A DNA stretch of 15,245 nt from CAZCDM01 sp964497475 (GTDB taxonomy: Bacteria > Planctomycetota > Phycisphaerae > SM23-33): contig CAZCDM010000037.1 of the NCBI GenBank assembly GCA_964497475.1, positions 1-15,245 of the forward strand, given 5' to 3'. A model generated the notes under the pieces. It made no database searches, was not told where the DNA came from, and saw only the letters and a list, made by a program, of their open reading frames with translations. The translations under genes and the position numbers were made by a program. Below are positions 6,757 to 14,079 of the stretch, piece after piece (positions within the stretch are counted from its first letter, which is position 1; each line of letters starts with the position of its first letter).

Positions 6757-7890
6757 ATGAGCAAGGGTGTCGGGACAATCCAATCCTTCAGCCAGCAGGG
6801 GCGGCAGTTGTTGTGTCGCGTTCTGATTGTGATGGGGGTGCTGGCGTGTCTGGCGGGGCTGCTGGCGGCGGGGCTGTGGGCGTGGGAGTTCCGCGGCAGG
6901 CTCATCGGTCTGGTCGGGCTGGTGTGGATCATGCTCGGCCTTCTCGGCGGGGGCGTGATGTGGGCCCTTGCATGGGTGATCGATGCACTGGGCGGCGTAC
7001 TCGCACAGCAGCGTCGGCTGGGCAGGCTCATTGCCGATGGCCTGTTGACCCCCGGCCAGCCAGTCGAAAAAACAGCACCCGAGTCGCCGGCCGCCGAGGC
7101 GCCTCTGCCCCAGGCTCAGGTCGACGCAATGAAAAACATTCTCGCCGAGCTTCGTCAGCTCAACGACAACCTGCTGCTGAGTGACGACCAGCGGGCTGAC
7201 CTGTCGCGCCAGCGGATGGAGGCTCGCGGGCGCGAGGCGATCGAGCAGGCCCGGCGGGCGCTGAATGAGGACGACTTCGCCGCCGCCCAGGAGCATCTCG
7301 CCCGGGCGCAGGGGGCGGGCCTTGATGAGCCGGTCGCCGCGTTGCGAAGCGAGCTGGACCGACGCCGGGCTGCGCAGCTCGACGAGAAGATCGAATCGCA
7401 GCGCCAGCGCGCCTGCGATTTGATGGCCGTGGCCCGCTTCGATGAAGCTGAAGCCGTCGCCGCCGAGCTGGCCCGCCAGTTCCCCGACGCACCCGACGCC
7501 GGCGACCTGCTTTCCCGCGTGCGACGCGAATCGCAAAGCTATCGCCAGCAGCAGTGCGAGCGGCTCTTTGCGCTGATCGGCGAGCATGCCCAGGACCGCC
7601 AGTGGACCGATGCCCTCCAGGCGGCCCACCGGCTCATCGAGCAGTTTCCCGATTCCGACCAGGCCGACAACGCCCGGGCCATGATGGATCGCCTCGTCGA
7701 CAACGCCCGCATCCAGGAGGTCCGCGCCCATCGCGATGAGTTCCTCGATCTCGTCGACCGGCACCGCTACGCAGAAGCGGCTGAGTTGGCCCGCTATGTG
7801 GTCGAAAATTATCCCGAAACGGCGGCGGCCGAGGAACTTCGCACCCAGCTTCCCCGGCTGATCGAACTGGCCCGCGCGGGCCAGAACTGA
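6757..7890 (+). CDS. Two-TM membrane protein with four ~55-residue TPR-like helical repeats
   Basis: A 377-residue protein of unknown function. The start at 6757 is chosen because AGGAG (6746-6750) sits six bases upstream; an in-frame TTG at 6667 has no such site. Two hydrophobic segments (about 19-42 and 49-75) form a membrane hairpin at the N terminus. A Pro/Ala-rich linker (about 100-120) leads to a charged helical part. There, a pattern of aromatic residue, EA/DA, a helix, and often 'FPD' or 'YPE' recurs with anchors at Phe174, Phe228, Trp283 and Tyr338, a period of 54-55 residues. This looks like a tetratricopeptide hairpin plus an extra helix per unit and suggests a protein-binding scaffold, probably facing the cytoplasm. 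The next gene is a STAS protein 136 bases downstream behind its own promoter, so a functional link is only possible. Confidence 0.8.
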   Translation: MSKGVGTIQSFSQQGRQLLCRVLIVMGVLACLAGLLAAGLWAWEFRGRLIGLVGLVWIMLGLLGGGVMWALAWVIDALGGVLAQQRRLGRLIADGLLTPGQPVEKTAPESPAAEAPLPQAQVDAMKNILAELRQLNDNLLLSDDQRADLSRQRMEARGREAIEQARRALNEDDFAAAQEHLARAQGAGLDEPVAALRSELDRRRAAQLDEKIESQRQRACDLMAVARFDEAEAVAAELARQFPDAPDAGDLLSRVRRESQSYRQQQCERLFALIGEHAQDRQWTDALQAAHRLIEQFPDSDQADNARAMMDRLVDNARIQEVRAHRDEFLDLVDRHRYAEAAELARYVVENYPETAAAEELRTQLPRLIELARAGQN

Positions 7891-7919
7891 TGACCTGCCT
7901 CGAATGGCCCTGTTTTTTT
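7878..7919 (+). terminator. Probable intrinsic terminator after the repeat membrane protein
   Basis: GGGCCA (7878-7883) can pair with TGGCCC (7905-7910) across a 21-base loop, followed after TG by seven T (7913-7919). The left arm lies in the last codons of the gene and competes with a perfect 18-base palindrome, CTGGCCCGCGCGGGCCAG (7867-7884). The T-run is convincing; the stem is short with a long loop, hence moderate confidence. Confidence 0.45.
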
Positions 7920-7939
7920 ATTCAAATCGCCCCTCGTCT

Positions 7940-7963
7940 GCGGTCAAGGACCGCGTGTATAAT
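7940..7963 (+). promoter_or_regulatory. Promoter -10 (TATAAT) of the STAS gene with an inverted repeat in its spacer
   Basis: A perfect TATAAT lies at 7958-7963, 63 bases before the ATG at 8027. No good -35 is seen. Immediately upstream, GCGGTC-AAG-GACCGC (7940-7954) is a 15-base inverted repeat occupying the position between -35 and -10. An absent -35 plus a dyad in the spacer is a layout often seen where a regulator binds, so this may be an operator. Confidence 0.45.
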
Positions 7964-8026
7964 TCACCAGAGCAGAGTATTCCGATTCTGCGATGAAGAA
8001 TCACTGTCCTGGTCGTGAGGTGTACT

Positions 8027-8392
8027 ATGCAACTGGATGTTGTTACCAAGGATGACGTGATGATTTTGAAGCTTACCGCCGCAGCCATTGACGCGGGGAA
8101 CTACGAGCACATGCTCGAGCTGGTCGGGCCTTTCTTCGAGGAAGACGCCAAGGTGATCCTCGATATCTCCGACGTGCGGTACATGGACTCGTCGGGCCTG
8201 GGGGCGATGACCTTCTGCCAGCGCAATGCGCTGAAGAAGAATGTCCGCTTTGCGTTGTGCGGTGCTCGCGGCGAGGTCAGCCAGGCCATCGACATGGTCC
8301 ACCTCGACCGGTTCGTGGGGGTGTATGAATCGCAGCGGGCTGCAAGGGATCAAATCGAGACCGACCAGCCGGGCCCGGCCGGGATGAATTGA
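8027..8392 (+). CDS. STAS-domain protein, anti-sigma factor antagonist-like
   Basis: A 121-residue cytoplasmic protein consisting of one STAS domain, the length of SpoIIAA/RsbV proteins. Key motif: YMDSSGLGAM at 52-61. Ser55 aligns with the serine that is phosphorylated in SpoIIAA, and the preceding strand VILDISDV (43-50) is typical. In the family, the unphosphorylated protein releases a sigma factor from its anti-sigma kinase; here no anti-sigma kinase, phosphatase or sigma factor is visible nearby, so the partner must be elsewhere. The start at 8027 is chosen over an in-frame GTG at 8015 because GTGAGG (8015-8020) then serves as the ribosome site with a six-base spacer. The tail after about residue 105 is short and polar. 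It lies between the repeat membrane protein and purD, with apparently independent transcription. Confidence 0.9.
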   Translation: MQLDVVTKDDVMILKLTAAAIDAGNYEHMLELVGPFFEEDAKVILDISDVRYMDSSGLGAMTFCQRNALKKNVRFALCGARGEVSQAIDMVHLDRFVGVYESQRAARDQIETDQPGPAGMN

Positions 8393-8474
8393 ACCTCTCG
8401 GGGCTGGAAACCGCCCCCGCCTTGCCGTACACTCGCGGTCGATTTGATCGCCCCGTACGGAAAGGACCTCCGCG

Positions 8475-9758
8475 ATGAACATTCTTCTTGTCGGCAGTGG
8501 CGGCCGGGAACATGCCCTCGCCTGGAAGATCATGCAGTCCTCCCACTGCGATACCTTCTTTGCCGCTCCGGGTAATCCGGGCATTGCTGAAGACGGAGGC
8601 CAGTGCGTCGACATTGCGGTGGACGACACGGCCGGGCTGATCGAATTCGCCAAAACCAACGACGTCCAACTCGTCGTCGTCGGGCCCGAGGCGCCCCTGG
8701 CCGACGGTCTGGGTGACGCCGTCCGCGAGGCCGGGCTGACCTGCTTCGGCCCGACCAAGGCCGGCGCCCGCATCGAGGCCGACAAAGCCTACGCCAAGGA
8801 ACTCATGCAGCACGTCTCCGTGCCGACGGCCGAGGCGCGCATCTTCACCGACCTCGACGCCGCCCGCAAGTACGTCCTCAGCCGCGAGCACGGCGTGGCC
8901 GTCAAGGCGGCCGGCCTGGCGGCGGGCAAGGGCGTGTTCGTCTGCCCCGAGCCCTACCAGGCCGTCAAACCCCTCGAGCAGATCATGGGCGACAAGCTCT
9001 TCGGCCAGGCCGGTGCGACCGTCCTCATCGAAGAGATGCTCACCGGTCAGGAGGCGACGGTACTGGCCCTGGTCGATGGAAAAAATATCTACCCCATGGA
9101 GCCGCTGCAGGATCACAAACCCATCGGCCAGGGCGACACCGGCCCCAACACCGGCGGCATGGGCGCCTACAGCCCCGTGCCCATCGTCGACGCTGAAACC
9201 ATGACCCGCATCGAGAGCGAAATCCTCGTGCCCATCGTCGACGCGATGCGGCGCGACTTCGGCCGCTACGAAGGCGTGCTCTACGCCGGGCTGATGTTCA
9301 CCCCCGCCGGCCCGAAGGTCATCGAGTTCAACTGCCGCTTCGGCGACCCGGAGTGTCAGCCGCTGATGATGCGTCTCCAATCGGACATCGTTGAGGTCAT
9401 GCTCGCCACGGCCGAGCACCGGCTCGACGAGATCGAACTGACCTGGGACACCCGCCACGCCGTCTGTGTCGTAATGTCCAGCCACGGCTACCCGGGCGCG
9501 TACGAAAAGGGCAAGGAGATTACCGGCATTGACCAGGCCGATGCGATCGACGACGTGAAAGTATTCCACGCCGGCACGGCCCGGCATGGCGGCAAGCTCG
9601 TGACCAACGGCGGGCGCGTTTTGGGCGTGACCGCCCTGGGCGATACCCTCGCCGACGCACAGGAAAAGGCCTACGGGGCCTTGACCAAAATCAACTTCGA
9701 AGGGGTCTACTGGCGCAACGACATCGGCGATAAAGCCCTGCCGAAGGAGGATGCATAA
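8475..9758 (+). CDS. purD: Phosphoribosylamine-glycine ligase (GAR synthetase)
   Basis: Second enzyme of de novo purine synthesis: joins glycine to 5-phosphoribosylamine with ATP. The length, 427 residues, is standard. Seen motifs of this ATP-grasp enzyme: GSGGREHA at 7-14, APGNPG at 31-36, VGPEAPLADGL at 69-79, FGPTKAGARIEADKAYAK at 91-108, VKAAGLAAGKGV at 143-154, NTGGMGAYSP at 225-234 and EFNCRFGDPECQ at 284-295 (the family usually has EFNARFGDPE; Ala to Cys is a mild change). AAAGGA (8461-8466) gives a ribosome site eight bases before the ATG. Its final codons contain the Shine-Dalgarno of the next gene, and its TAA overlaps that gene's ATG by one base. No other pur gene is in the window, so purine genes appear scattered in this genome. 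Confidence 0.97.
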   Translation: MNILLVGSGGREHALAWKIMQSSHCDTFFAAPGNPGIAEDGGQCVDIAVDDTAGLIEFAKTNDVQLVVVGPEAPLADGLGDAVREAGLTCFGPTKAGARIEADKAYAKELMQHVSVPTAEARIFTDLDAARKYVLSREHGVAVKAAGLAAGKGVFVCPEPYQAVKPLEQIMGDKLFGQAGATVLIEEMLTGQEATVLALVDGKNIYPMEPLQDHKPIGQGDTGPNTGGMGAYSPVPIVDAETMTRIESEILVPIVDAMRRDFGRYEGVLYAGLMFTPAGPKVIEFNCRFGDPECQPLMMRLQSDIVEVMLATAEHRLDEIELTWDTRHAVCVVMSSHGYPGAYEKGKEITGIDQADAIDDVKVFHAGTARHGGKLVTNGGRVLGVTALGDTLADAQEKAYGALTKINFEGVYWRNDIGDKALPKEDA

Positions 9759-10753
9759 TGAAACCGCTCGAACGATACAACGCCATGCTCGCCGGCGAGA
9801 CCGTCGACTTCCTGCCGCGGATTCCGATCTTCATGCAGTACGCCGCCGAGCACATCGGCAGCAACTACGGCGCCTTTGCCAGCGACCATCACGTCATGGT
9901 CGCCTCGAACATCGGCTGTGCGAAGGATTTCGGCTTCGAGCAGCTCAGTACGATTTCCGACCCGTTCCGCGAGACGCAGGGTTTCGGCGGTGAAATCGAG
10001 TATGTTCGCGACGGCGTGCCGCGCTGCGAGCACCCGCCCCTGGCCGACGGACGCGACCTCAGCCAGCTCGCCGAGCCCGATCCGCTCCGCTCGACGCGCA
10101 TGAAAGACCGCGTCGATGCCGTCGCCGAGTACGCCCAGAGCTGGACCGGGGAGTATTCCATCCTCGGCTGGGTCGAGGGACCGGTCGCCGAGGCCGCCGA
10201 CCTCCGCAAGCCCGTCAACTTCCTGATGGACCTCATGGACGACGAAGCCTGGTGCTGCGAACTGATGGACCGTTGCACGGACGTCGCCATCGACTTCGCC
10301 CGCGCCCAGATCGACGCCGGGGCCGATACCGTCGGCGTCGGCGATGCGATCGCCTCGCAGGTCTCGCCCGACATGTACGACCGCCTCGTCGCCCCGCGCG
10401 AGGAGAAAATCTTCCGCGCCATTCACGACCGCGGCGCGTATGTCCGGCTGCACATTTGCGGCAACATCACCAAAATCCTGCCGCGCATCGCCGAGCTGTC
10501 GGTCGACATTATCGATGTCGATCACATGGTCTCCATGACCGCCGCCCGCGAGGCCGTTGGCGAGAAGATGGCCCTGGCGGGCAATATCGACCCCGTCGAC
10601 GTGCTGCAGAAGACGCCCGCGTACATTCGCGACCACGTACGGCGGACGTATGAGTCGGTCGGCGGGCCGTTCTTCGTCAACGCCGGCTGCGAGATTCCCC
10701 CCGGCACGCCGGTCGAGAATGTAAAAGCCCTGTGCGAGCCCATCGAGCCGTGA
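9758..10753 (+). CDS. Uroporphyrinogen decarboxylase-family protein of the MtaA/CmuA methyltransferase type
   Basis: A 331-residue TIM-barrel protein. The zinc-site pattern of corrinoid:thiol methyltransferases is present: His232-x-Cys234 in LHICGN (231-236) and Cys311 in AGCEIPPGTPVEN (309-321). Other family features are TISDPFRE (65-72) and AGNIDP (274-279). True HemE is unlikely because its N-terminal MRQAGR motif is absent, so haem synthesis is not the expected role. By family, it may move a methyl group between a corrinoid protein and a thiol acceptor such as coenzyme M, or act in an unrelated demethylation; no corrinoid protein or MtaB/MttB partner is in the window. Its ATG shares one base with the purD stop, and a perfect AAGGAGG (9744-9750) lies seven bases upstream inside purD, so the two are translated from one mRNA. 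Confidence 0.85.
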   Translation: MKPLERYNAMLAGETVDFLPRIPIFMQYAAEHIGSNYGAFASDHHVMVASNIGCAKDFGFEQLSTISDPFRETQGFGGEIEYVRDGVPRCEHPPLADGRDLSQLAEPDPLRSTRMKDRVDAVAEYAQSWTGEYSILGWVEGPVAEAADLRKPVNFLMDLMDDEAWCCELMDRCTDVAIDFARAQIDAGADTVGVGDAIASQVSPDMYDRLVAPREEKIFRAIHDRGAYVRLHICGNITKILPRIAELSVDIIDVDHMVSMTAAREAVGEKMALAGNIDPVDVLQKTPAYIRDHVRRTYESVGGPFFVNAGCEIPPGTPVENVKALCEPIEP

Positions 10754-10771
10754 TCGCGCCCCGCCTTGCCG

Positions 10772-10855
10772 AAAGGATTTCTCCGTGAGCAAGATCATGG
10801 ATCGCCTCGAAGCCGACTGCCCTGCCGGGATTCGTCCTGAGCCGCTGCGATTCGC
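10772..10855 (+). other. Orphan ribosome-binding site and start: possible remnant of a truncated gene
   Basis: AAAGGA (10772-10777) sits seven bases before a GTG (10785), a good translation start 31 bases after the MtaA-like gene. The frame is open for 24 codons (beginning SKIMDRLEADC) before it enters the 3' end of the PilZ gene on the other strand. It stays open to 11189 only as the antisense of PilZ. The peptide is not recognised. It may be the stump of a third operon gene cut off by a rearrangement, a short peptide, or chance. Confidence 0.3.
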
Positions 10856-11209
10856 TCAGACCAGCTCGTTCTTGACGGCCGGGGAGGGGGTCTTGTCCAG
10901 CCGGAGCTCCATGGGCGCGTGGAACTGCATGGCCACTTCGCTCATGCCGTTCTCGTCGGGCTGGCTCTGGCGGAGTACTTTTCCCAGGCCGGTGTACATC
11001 TCGACCTCGCCGGTGGCGTTGCGGCGGATGGTGAGATTCACCTGGATGTCCTGGCCGGTATCGGGGACGGCCTGGGAGGGCATGGGCATACGAACGCCGC
11101 CATCGGACACGTCGGTCGTCAGTGCGGTCAGGACCATGTCCCCCGTGTCGGAAATGACCTGGATGGTGTACTCCAGATTGAAGCGCTGATGTTCTCGTCG
11201 CTCGTCCAT
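10856..11209 (-). CDS. PilZ-domain protein, predicted cyclic-di-GMP receptor
   Basis: A 117-residue protein made of a single PilZ domain. Both parts of the ligand signature are present: R-x-x-x-R as Arg5 and Arg9 in RREHQRF (4-10), and D-x-S-x-x-G as Asp33, Ser35 and Gly38 in DVSDGG (33-38). The predicted role is binding cyclic-di-GMP and passing the signal to an unknown partner (motility, exopolysaccharide or transcription). No GGDEF or EAL protein is in the window. The start at 11209 places the RxxxR motif near the N terminus as usual; the upstream sequence has only a weak AGG close to the ATG and a TATACA at 11218-11213, so transcription could be its own or read-through from pyrC, 84 bases upstream. 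It converges with the MtaA-like gene. Confidence 0.85.
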   Translation of the reverse strand: MDERREHQRFNLEYTIQVISDTGDMVLTALTTDVSDGGVRMPMPSQAVPDTGQDIQVNLTIRRNATGEVEMYTGLGKVLRQSQPDENGMSEVAMQFHAPMELRLDKTPSPAVKNELV

Positions 11210-11293
11210 ACCTGTATATCGCCGTGGGAGTAGCGAAACTTATCCACAAATTTGCCCACCCGGCGAAATTCCCCACGGCGGCAAACCCGCGAC

Positions 11294-12574
11294 CTACAGC
11301 CGGTAGCGAATCTGCCCGCCGACGATGGTGCAGGTGGGGCGACCTTTGAGTTTCCAGCCGTCGTAGGGGCAGTTTCGGCCCTTCGAGCGGAAGGAGTCGA
11401 CCTTGACGGTCCACCGCTTTTTCGGGTTGATGATCGTCACGTCGGCGATGGCGCCCTCGGCCAGCCGCCCCGCGTCGATGCCCAGCACGCGCGCCGGGCC
11501 GGTGGTCATCCGTTCGATCAGCGTCGGCCAGTCGCACAGGTCCGTATCGATCAGCGCTTTGGCATACAACCCGACGGCACACTCCAGGCCGATAATGCCG
11601 AACGGCGCCAAAGCGAACTCCAGTTCCTTTTCTTCCTGGGCGTGGGGGGCGTGGTCGGTGGCGAGGCAGTCGATGGTCCCATCGGCCACGCCGGCGCGAA
11701 GGGCGTCAACATCGCACGCCGTTCGCAGCGGCGGGTTCATTTTGTAGTTGCTGTCGAACTCGATGCAGGACGCGTCGGTCAGCAGCAGGTGGTGGGGGGT
11801 GGCCTCGGCGGTTACGTCCAGGCCGTCGGCCTTGGCTTGGCGGATCAGCTCCACCGCCCCGGCCGTGCTGACATGCTGGACGTGGTAGGCGGCGCCGATC
11901 CGCTCGACGAGTTCCAGGTCGCGACGGAGCATGATCTCCTCGCCGGCAGCGGCCATGCCGCCCAGGCCCAGGCGAACCGCCGTCGGGCCGGAGTTCATGC
12001 ACCCGCCGGAGAAGGCGGGGTCCTGGCAGTGCTGCATGACGACCGCGCCGAGCATGCTGGCGTATTGCAGCGCTCGCTGCATGAGGGTCGTATCGGCCAC
12101 GCCATCGCCGTCGTCGGTGAAGGCGACGGCACCGGCCTGGTGCATCATGGCCATCTCGGCCAGTTCCTTGCCCTCCCGCTGCTTGGTGATGCAGCCGGCC
12201 GGTAGGGCGCGGGCCGCCCCTGCCCGCGCCGATCGCTGCAGGACGTACTGGATGGCCGTGTTGTTATCCTGCGGCGGGTGGGTGTTGGGCATGGCGCAGA
12301 TCGCGGTGAACCCTCCGGCCGCAGCCGCCGCGGCGCAGGTGGCGATGGTTTCTTCTTCCTCGTGGCCGGGCTCGCGACAGTGCACGTGCGGGTCGATCAG
12401 CCCGGGGCAGACGATCTGCCCGGTGGCATCGAGAACCTCTGCCCCGCGGGCGGCGGCCTTGGAGACCTGTCCGATGGTGCGGATCGCCCCGTCGGCGATC
12501 AGCACGTCGGCCTGGCCGTCGAACCCGCTGGCCGGGTCGATCACGCGTCCGTTGGTGATGTGAAGTTTGCTCAT
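11294..12574 (-). CDS. pyrC: Dihydroorotase, type I
   Basis: Third step of pyrimidine synthesis: reversible cyclisation of carbamoyl aspartate to dihydroorotate. At 426 residues it fits the long type I dihydroorotases. Metal and active-site motifs: DPHVHCREPG at 61-70 (His63, His65), the FTDDG aspartate at 154, His182 in MQHCQD, His234 in HVQHVST, MNPPLR at 279-284 and the catalytic Asp307 in ATDHAPH. The position of the bridging Asp154 is that of type I enzymes such as the Aquifex one, which lack the carboxylated lysine. Those enzymes need aspartate transcarbamoylase as partner; here pyrB lies directly upstream and its stop codon overlaps this ATG (ATGA), which fits a PyrB-PyrC complex made stoichiometrically. 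An AAGGCAAGG ribosome site lies in the pyrB end. Confidence 0.96.
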   Translation of the reverse strand: MSKLHITNGRVIDPASGFDGQADVLIADGAIRTIGQVSKAAARGAEVLDATGQIVCPGLIDPHVHCREPGHEEEETIATCAAAAAAGGFTAICAMPNTHPPQDNNTAIQYVLQRSARAGAARALPAGCITKQREGKELAEMAMMHQAGAVAFTDDGDGVADTTLMQRALQYASMLGAVVMQHCQDPAFSGGCMNSGPTAVRLGLGGMAAAGEEIMLRRDLELVERIGAAYHVQHVSTAGAVELIRQAKADGLDVTAEATPHHLLLTDASCIEFDSNYKMNPPLRTACDVDALRAGVADGTIDCLATDHAPHAQEEKELEFALAPFGIIGLECAVGLYAKALIDTDLCDWPTLIERMTTGPARVLGIDAGRLAEGAIADVTIINPKKRWTVKVDSFRSKGRNCPYDGWKLKGRPTCTIVGGQIRYRL

Positions 12575-13578
12575 GCCTTGCCTTGCGTCACGAGATAGAG
12601 CACGGCCATGCGGATGGCCAGGCCGTTGGTCACCTGATCGAGGATGCAGCTGTTGGGCCCGTCGGCGACACTGCTGGTCAGCTCCACGCCGCGGTTGATC
12701 GGCCCGGGGTGCATCACGAGAACGTCGTTGCGGGCGCGTTTGAGCCGTTCGGCGTTGAGGCCGTAGAGCTGGTGGTACTCCCGCAGGCTGGGGAACAGCC
12801 CGCCGCCGAACCGTTCGAACTGGATGCGGAGCATGTTGACGGCGTCGACCTCGGGCAGGACCTCGTCGAGGTCGTGGCTGATCTGGCAGCCCATGGCGGA
12901 AATCGCGGCCGGCACGAGCGTTGGCGGGCCGACGACCACGACCTCGGCGCCGAGCTTCTGCAGGCCGATGATATTGCTCCGCGCCACGCGGCTGTGGGCG
13001 ATGTCGCCGACGATGGCGACCTTCCGCCCGGCGATGCTGCCAAGCTTCTGGCGGATGGTGTACATGTCCAGCAGCGCCTGGGTGGGGTGCTCGTGGCTGC
13101 CGTCGCCGGCGTTGACGACGCTGGCGGTGACCTGCCGGGCCACCAGGTGCGGCGCGCCGCTCTGGCTGTGACGCATGATGAAGACGTCCACGCCCATGGC
13201 CTCGACGTTGCGGACCGTGTCCAGCGTTGTCTCGCCCTTGGAGACGCTCGAGCCCTTGGCGGTGAACAGCAGCGTGTCGGCGGACAGTCGGCTGGCGGCC
13301 AGCTCGAAGCTCATTCGCGTGCGGGTCGAGTCCTCGAAGAACATCAGCGCCACCACCTTGCCGCGCAGGGCGGGCACTTTCTTGATCGAGCGGGTGGATA
13401 CTTCCTCGAAGCTCCGGGCCGTGTCCAGCAGGTGGACGATCTCGGCCGGGCTGAGTTCATCCAGGCCCAGCAGGTCCTTGCGGGTCCAGACGAAGTCCTC
13501 CCCGGCCGCGACCTCCTCGACGGCCGGTCGGCGTGGCTTACCTTTTGCGCTTGATGAGATAGGCGCCTTCCTGGCCAT
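12571..13578 (-). CDS. pyrB: Aspartate carbamoyltransferase catalytic subunit
   Basis: Second step of pyrimidine synthesis: carbamoyl phosphate plus aspartate to carbamoyl aspartate. 335 residues, slightly longer than usual because of a basic 28-residue N-terminal extension. Signature FEDSTRTRMSFE at 81-92, SVSKGET (111-117, Lys114), HPTQALLD (164-171), DIAHSRVARSN (192-202) and MHPGPINRGVE (289-299) are all intact. The ATG at 13578 lies inside pyrR, a 41-base overlap; a GAGGAA site just upstream supports it, and no other ATG, GTG or TTG is available before the conserved WTRKDLLGL (31-39). The extension is therefore real or the price of overlapping genes. No pyrI regulatory subunit is present, so it is probably the unregulated trimer or pairs with PyrC. 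Confidence 0.96.
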   Translation of the reverse strand: MARKAPISSSAKGKPRRPAVEEVAAGEDFVWTRKDLLGLDELSPAEIVHLLDTARSFEEVSTRSIKKVPALRGKVVALMFFEDSTRTRMSFELAASRLSADTLLFTAKGSSVSKGETTLDTVRNVEAMGVDVFIMRHSQSGAPHLVARQVTASVVNAGDGSHEHPTQALLDMYTIRQKLGSIAGRKVAIVGDIAHSRVARSNIIGLQKLGAEVVVVGPPTLVPAAISAMGCQISHDLDEVLPEVDAVNMLRIQFERFGGGLFPSLREYHQLYGLNAERLKRARNDVLVMHPGPINRGVELTSSVADGPNSCILDQVTNGLAIRMAVLYLVTQGKA

Positions 13579-14071
13579 CGTTTTCCTCGAGCTTCAGCTG
13601 GATGCGTTGGTCGTCGTCGGCGGCGAGTTTGGTCCCGACGTAGTCGGCCGCGATGGGCAGCTCGCGCCCGCCGCGGTCGATCAGCACGGCCAGACGGATC
13701 ATGCTCGGCCGGCCGTAGTCATGCAGGGCATCGAGGGCGGCGCGGACGCTTCGGCCGGTGTGCAGCACGTCGTCGATCAGCACCAGCCAGGTCTCGTCGA
13801 TGTCGAAGTCGATCTCGGTGGCCTTGACCAGCGGCACGCCGCGTCGCTGGGAGAGGTCGTCGCGGTAGAACGTGATATCCAGCACGCCGAGGTTGACCTC
13901 GCGGTCGGGCTGGAGCTCGCCCAGCCGGGCGACGAATCGCCGGGCCAGGGTTTCCCCGCGGGTGCGAATTCCCACCACGGCCACGGGCCCTTCGGGCATG
14001 TCGTCGAGCACGGCCTGGCAGAGGGTGCCGATGGCCTTGTCGATCTGCTTTTCGCTGAGCAGCTTCTTCAT
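13538..14071 (-). CDS. pyrR: PyrR: pyrimidine operon regulator / uracil phosphoribosyltransferase
   Basis: A 177-residue type I phosphoribosyltransferase, the normal size of PyrR. The PRPP loop is LVLIDDVLHTGRS at 96-108; DITFYRDDL (65-73) and LIDRGGRELPIAADYVG (130-146) are typical of PyrR rather than other phosphoribosyltransferases. In Bacillus, PyrR binds leader RNA with UMP to cause attenuation and has weak uracil phosphoribosyltransferase activity. It is the first gene of pyrRBC. Its promoter lies so near the start codon that a leader attenuator upstream of pyrR cannot exist, so either regulation occurs elsewhere or the protein acts as an enzyme or by another mechanism. The last 41 bases overlap pyrB. 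Confidence 0.95.
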   Translation of the reverse strand: MKKLLSEKQIDKAIGTLCQAVLDDMPEGPVAVVGIRTRGETLARRFVARLGELQPDREVNLGVLDITFYRDDLSQRRGVPLVKATEIDFDIDETWLVLIDDVLHTGRSVRAALDALHDYGRPSMIRLAVLIDRGGRELPIAADYVGTKLAADDDQRIQLKLEENDGQEGAYLIKRKR

Positions 14072-14079
14072 GACAGGTC

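Noticed and set aside
8277..9587. Minus-strand open frame of 436 codons opposite purD
   Set aside because: Shadow of purD with the same composition bias; every purD motif is intact on the plus strand.
9758..10753. HemE (haem-pathway uroporphyrinogen decarboxylase)
   Set aside because: The N-terminal MRQAGR motif of HemE is absent, while the His-x-Cys and C-terminal Cys zinc-site motifs of MtaA-type proteins are present.
10785..11189. A 134-codon plus-strand gene opposite PilZ
   Set aside because: Beyond the first 24 codons it is simply the antisense of a well-supported PilZ gene; only the start region is kept as an oddity.
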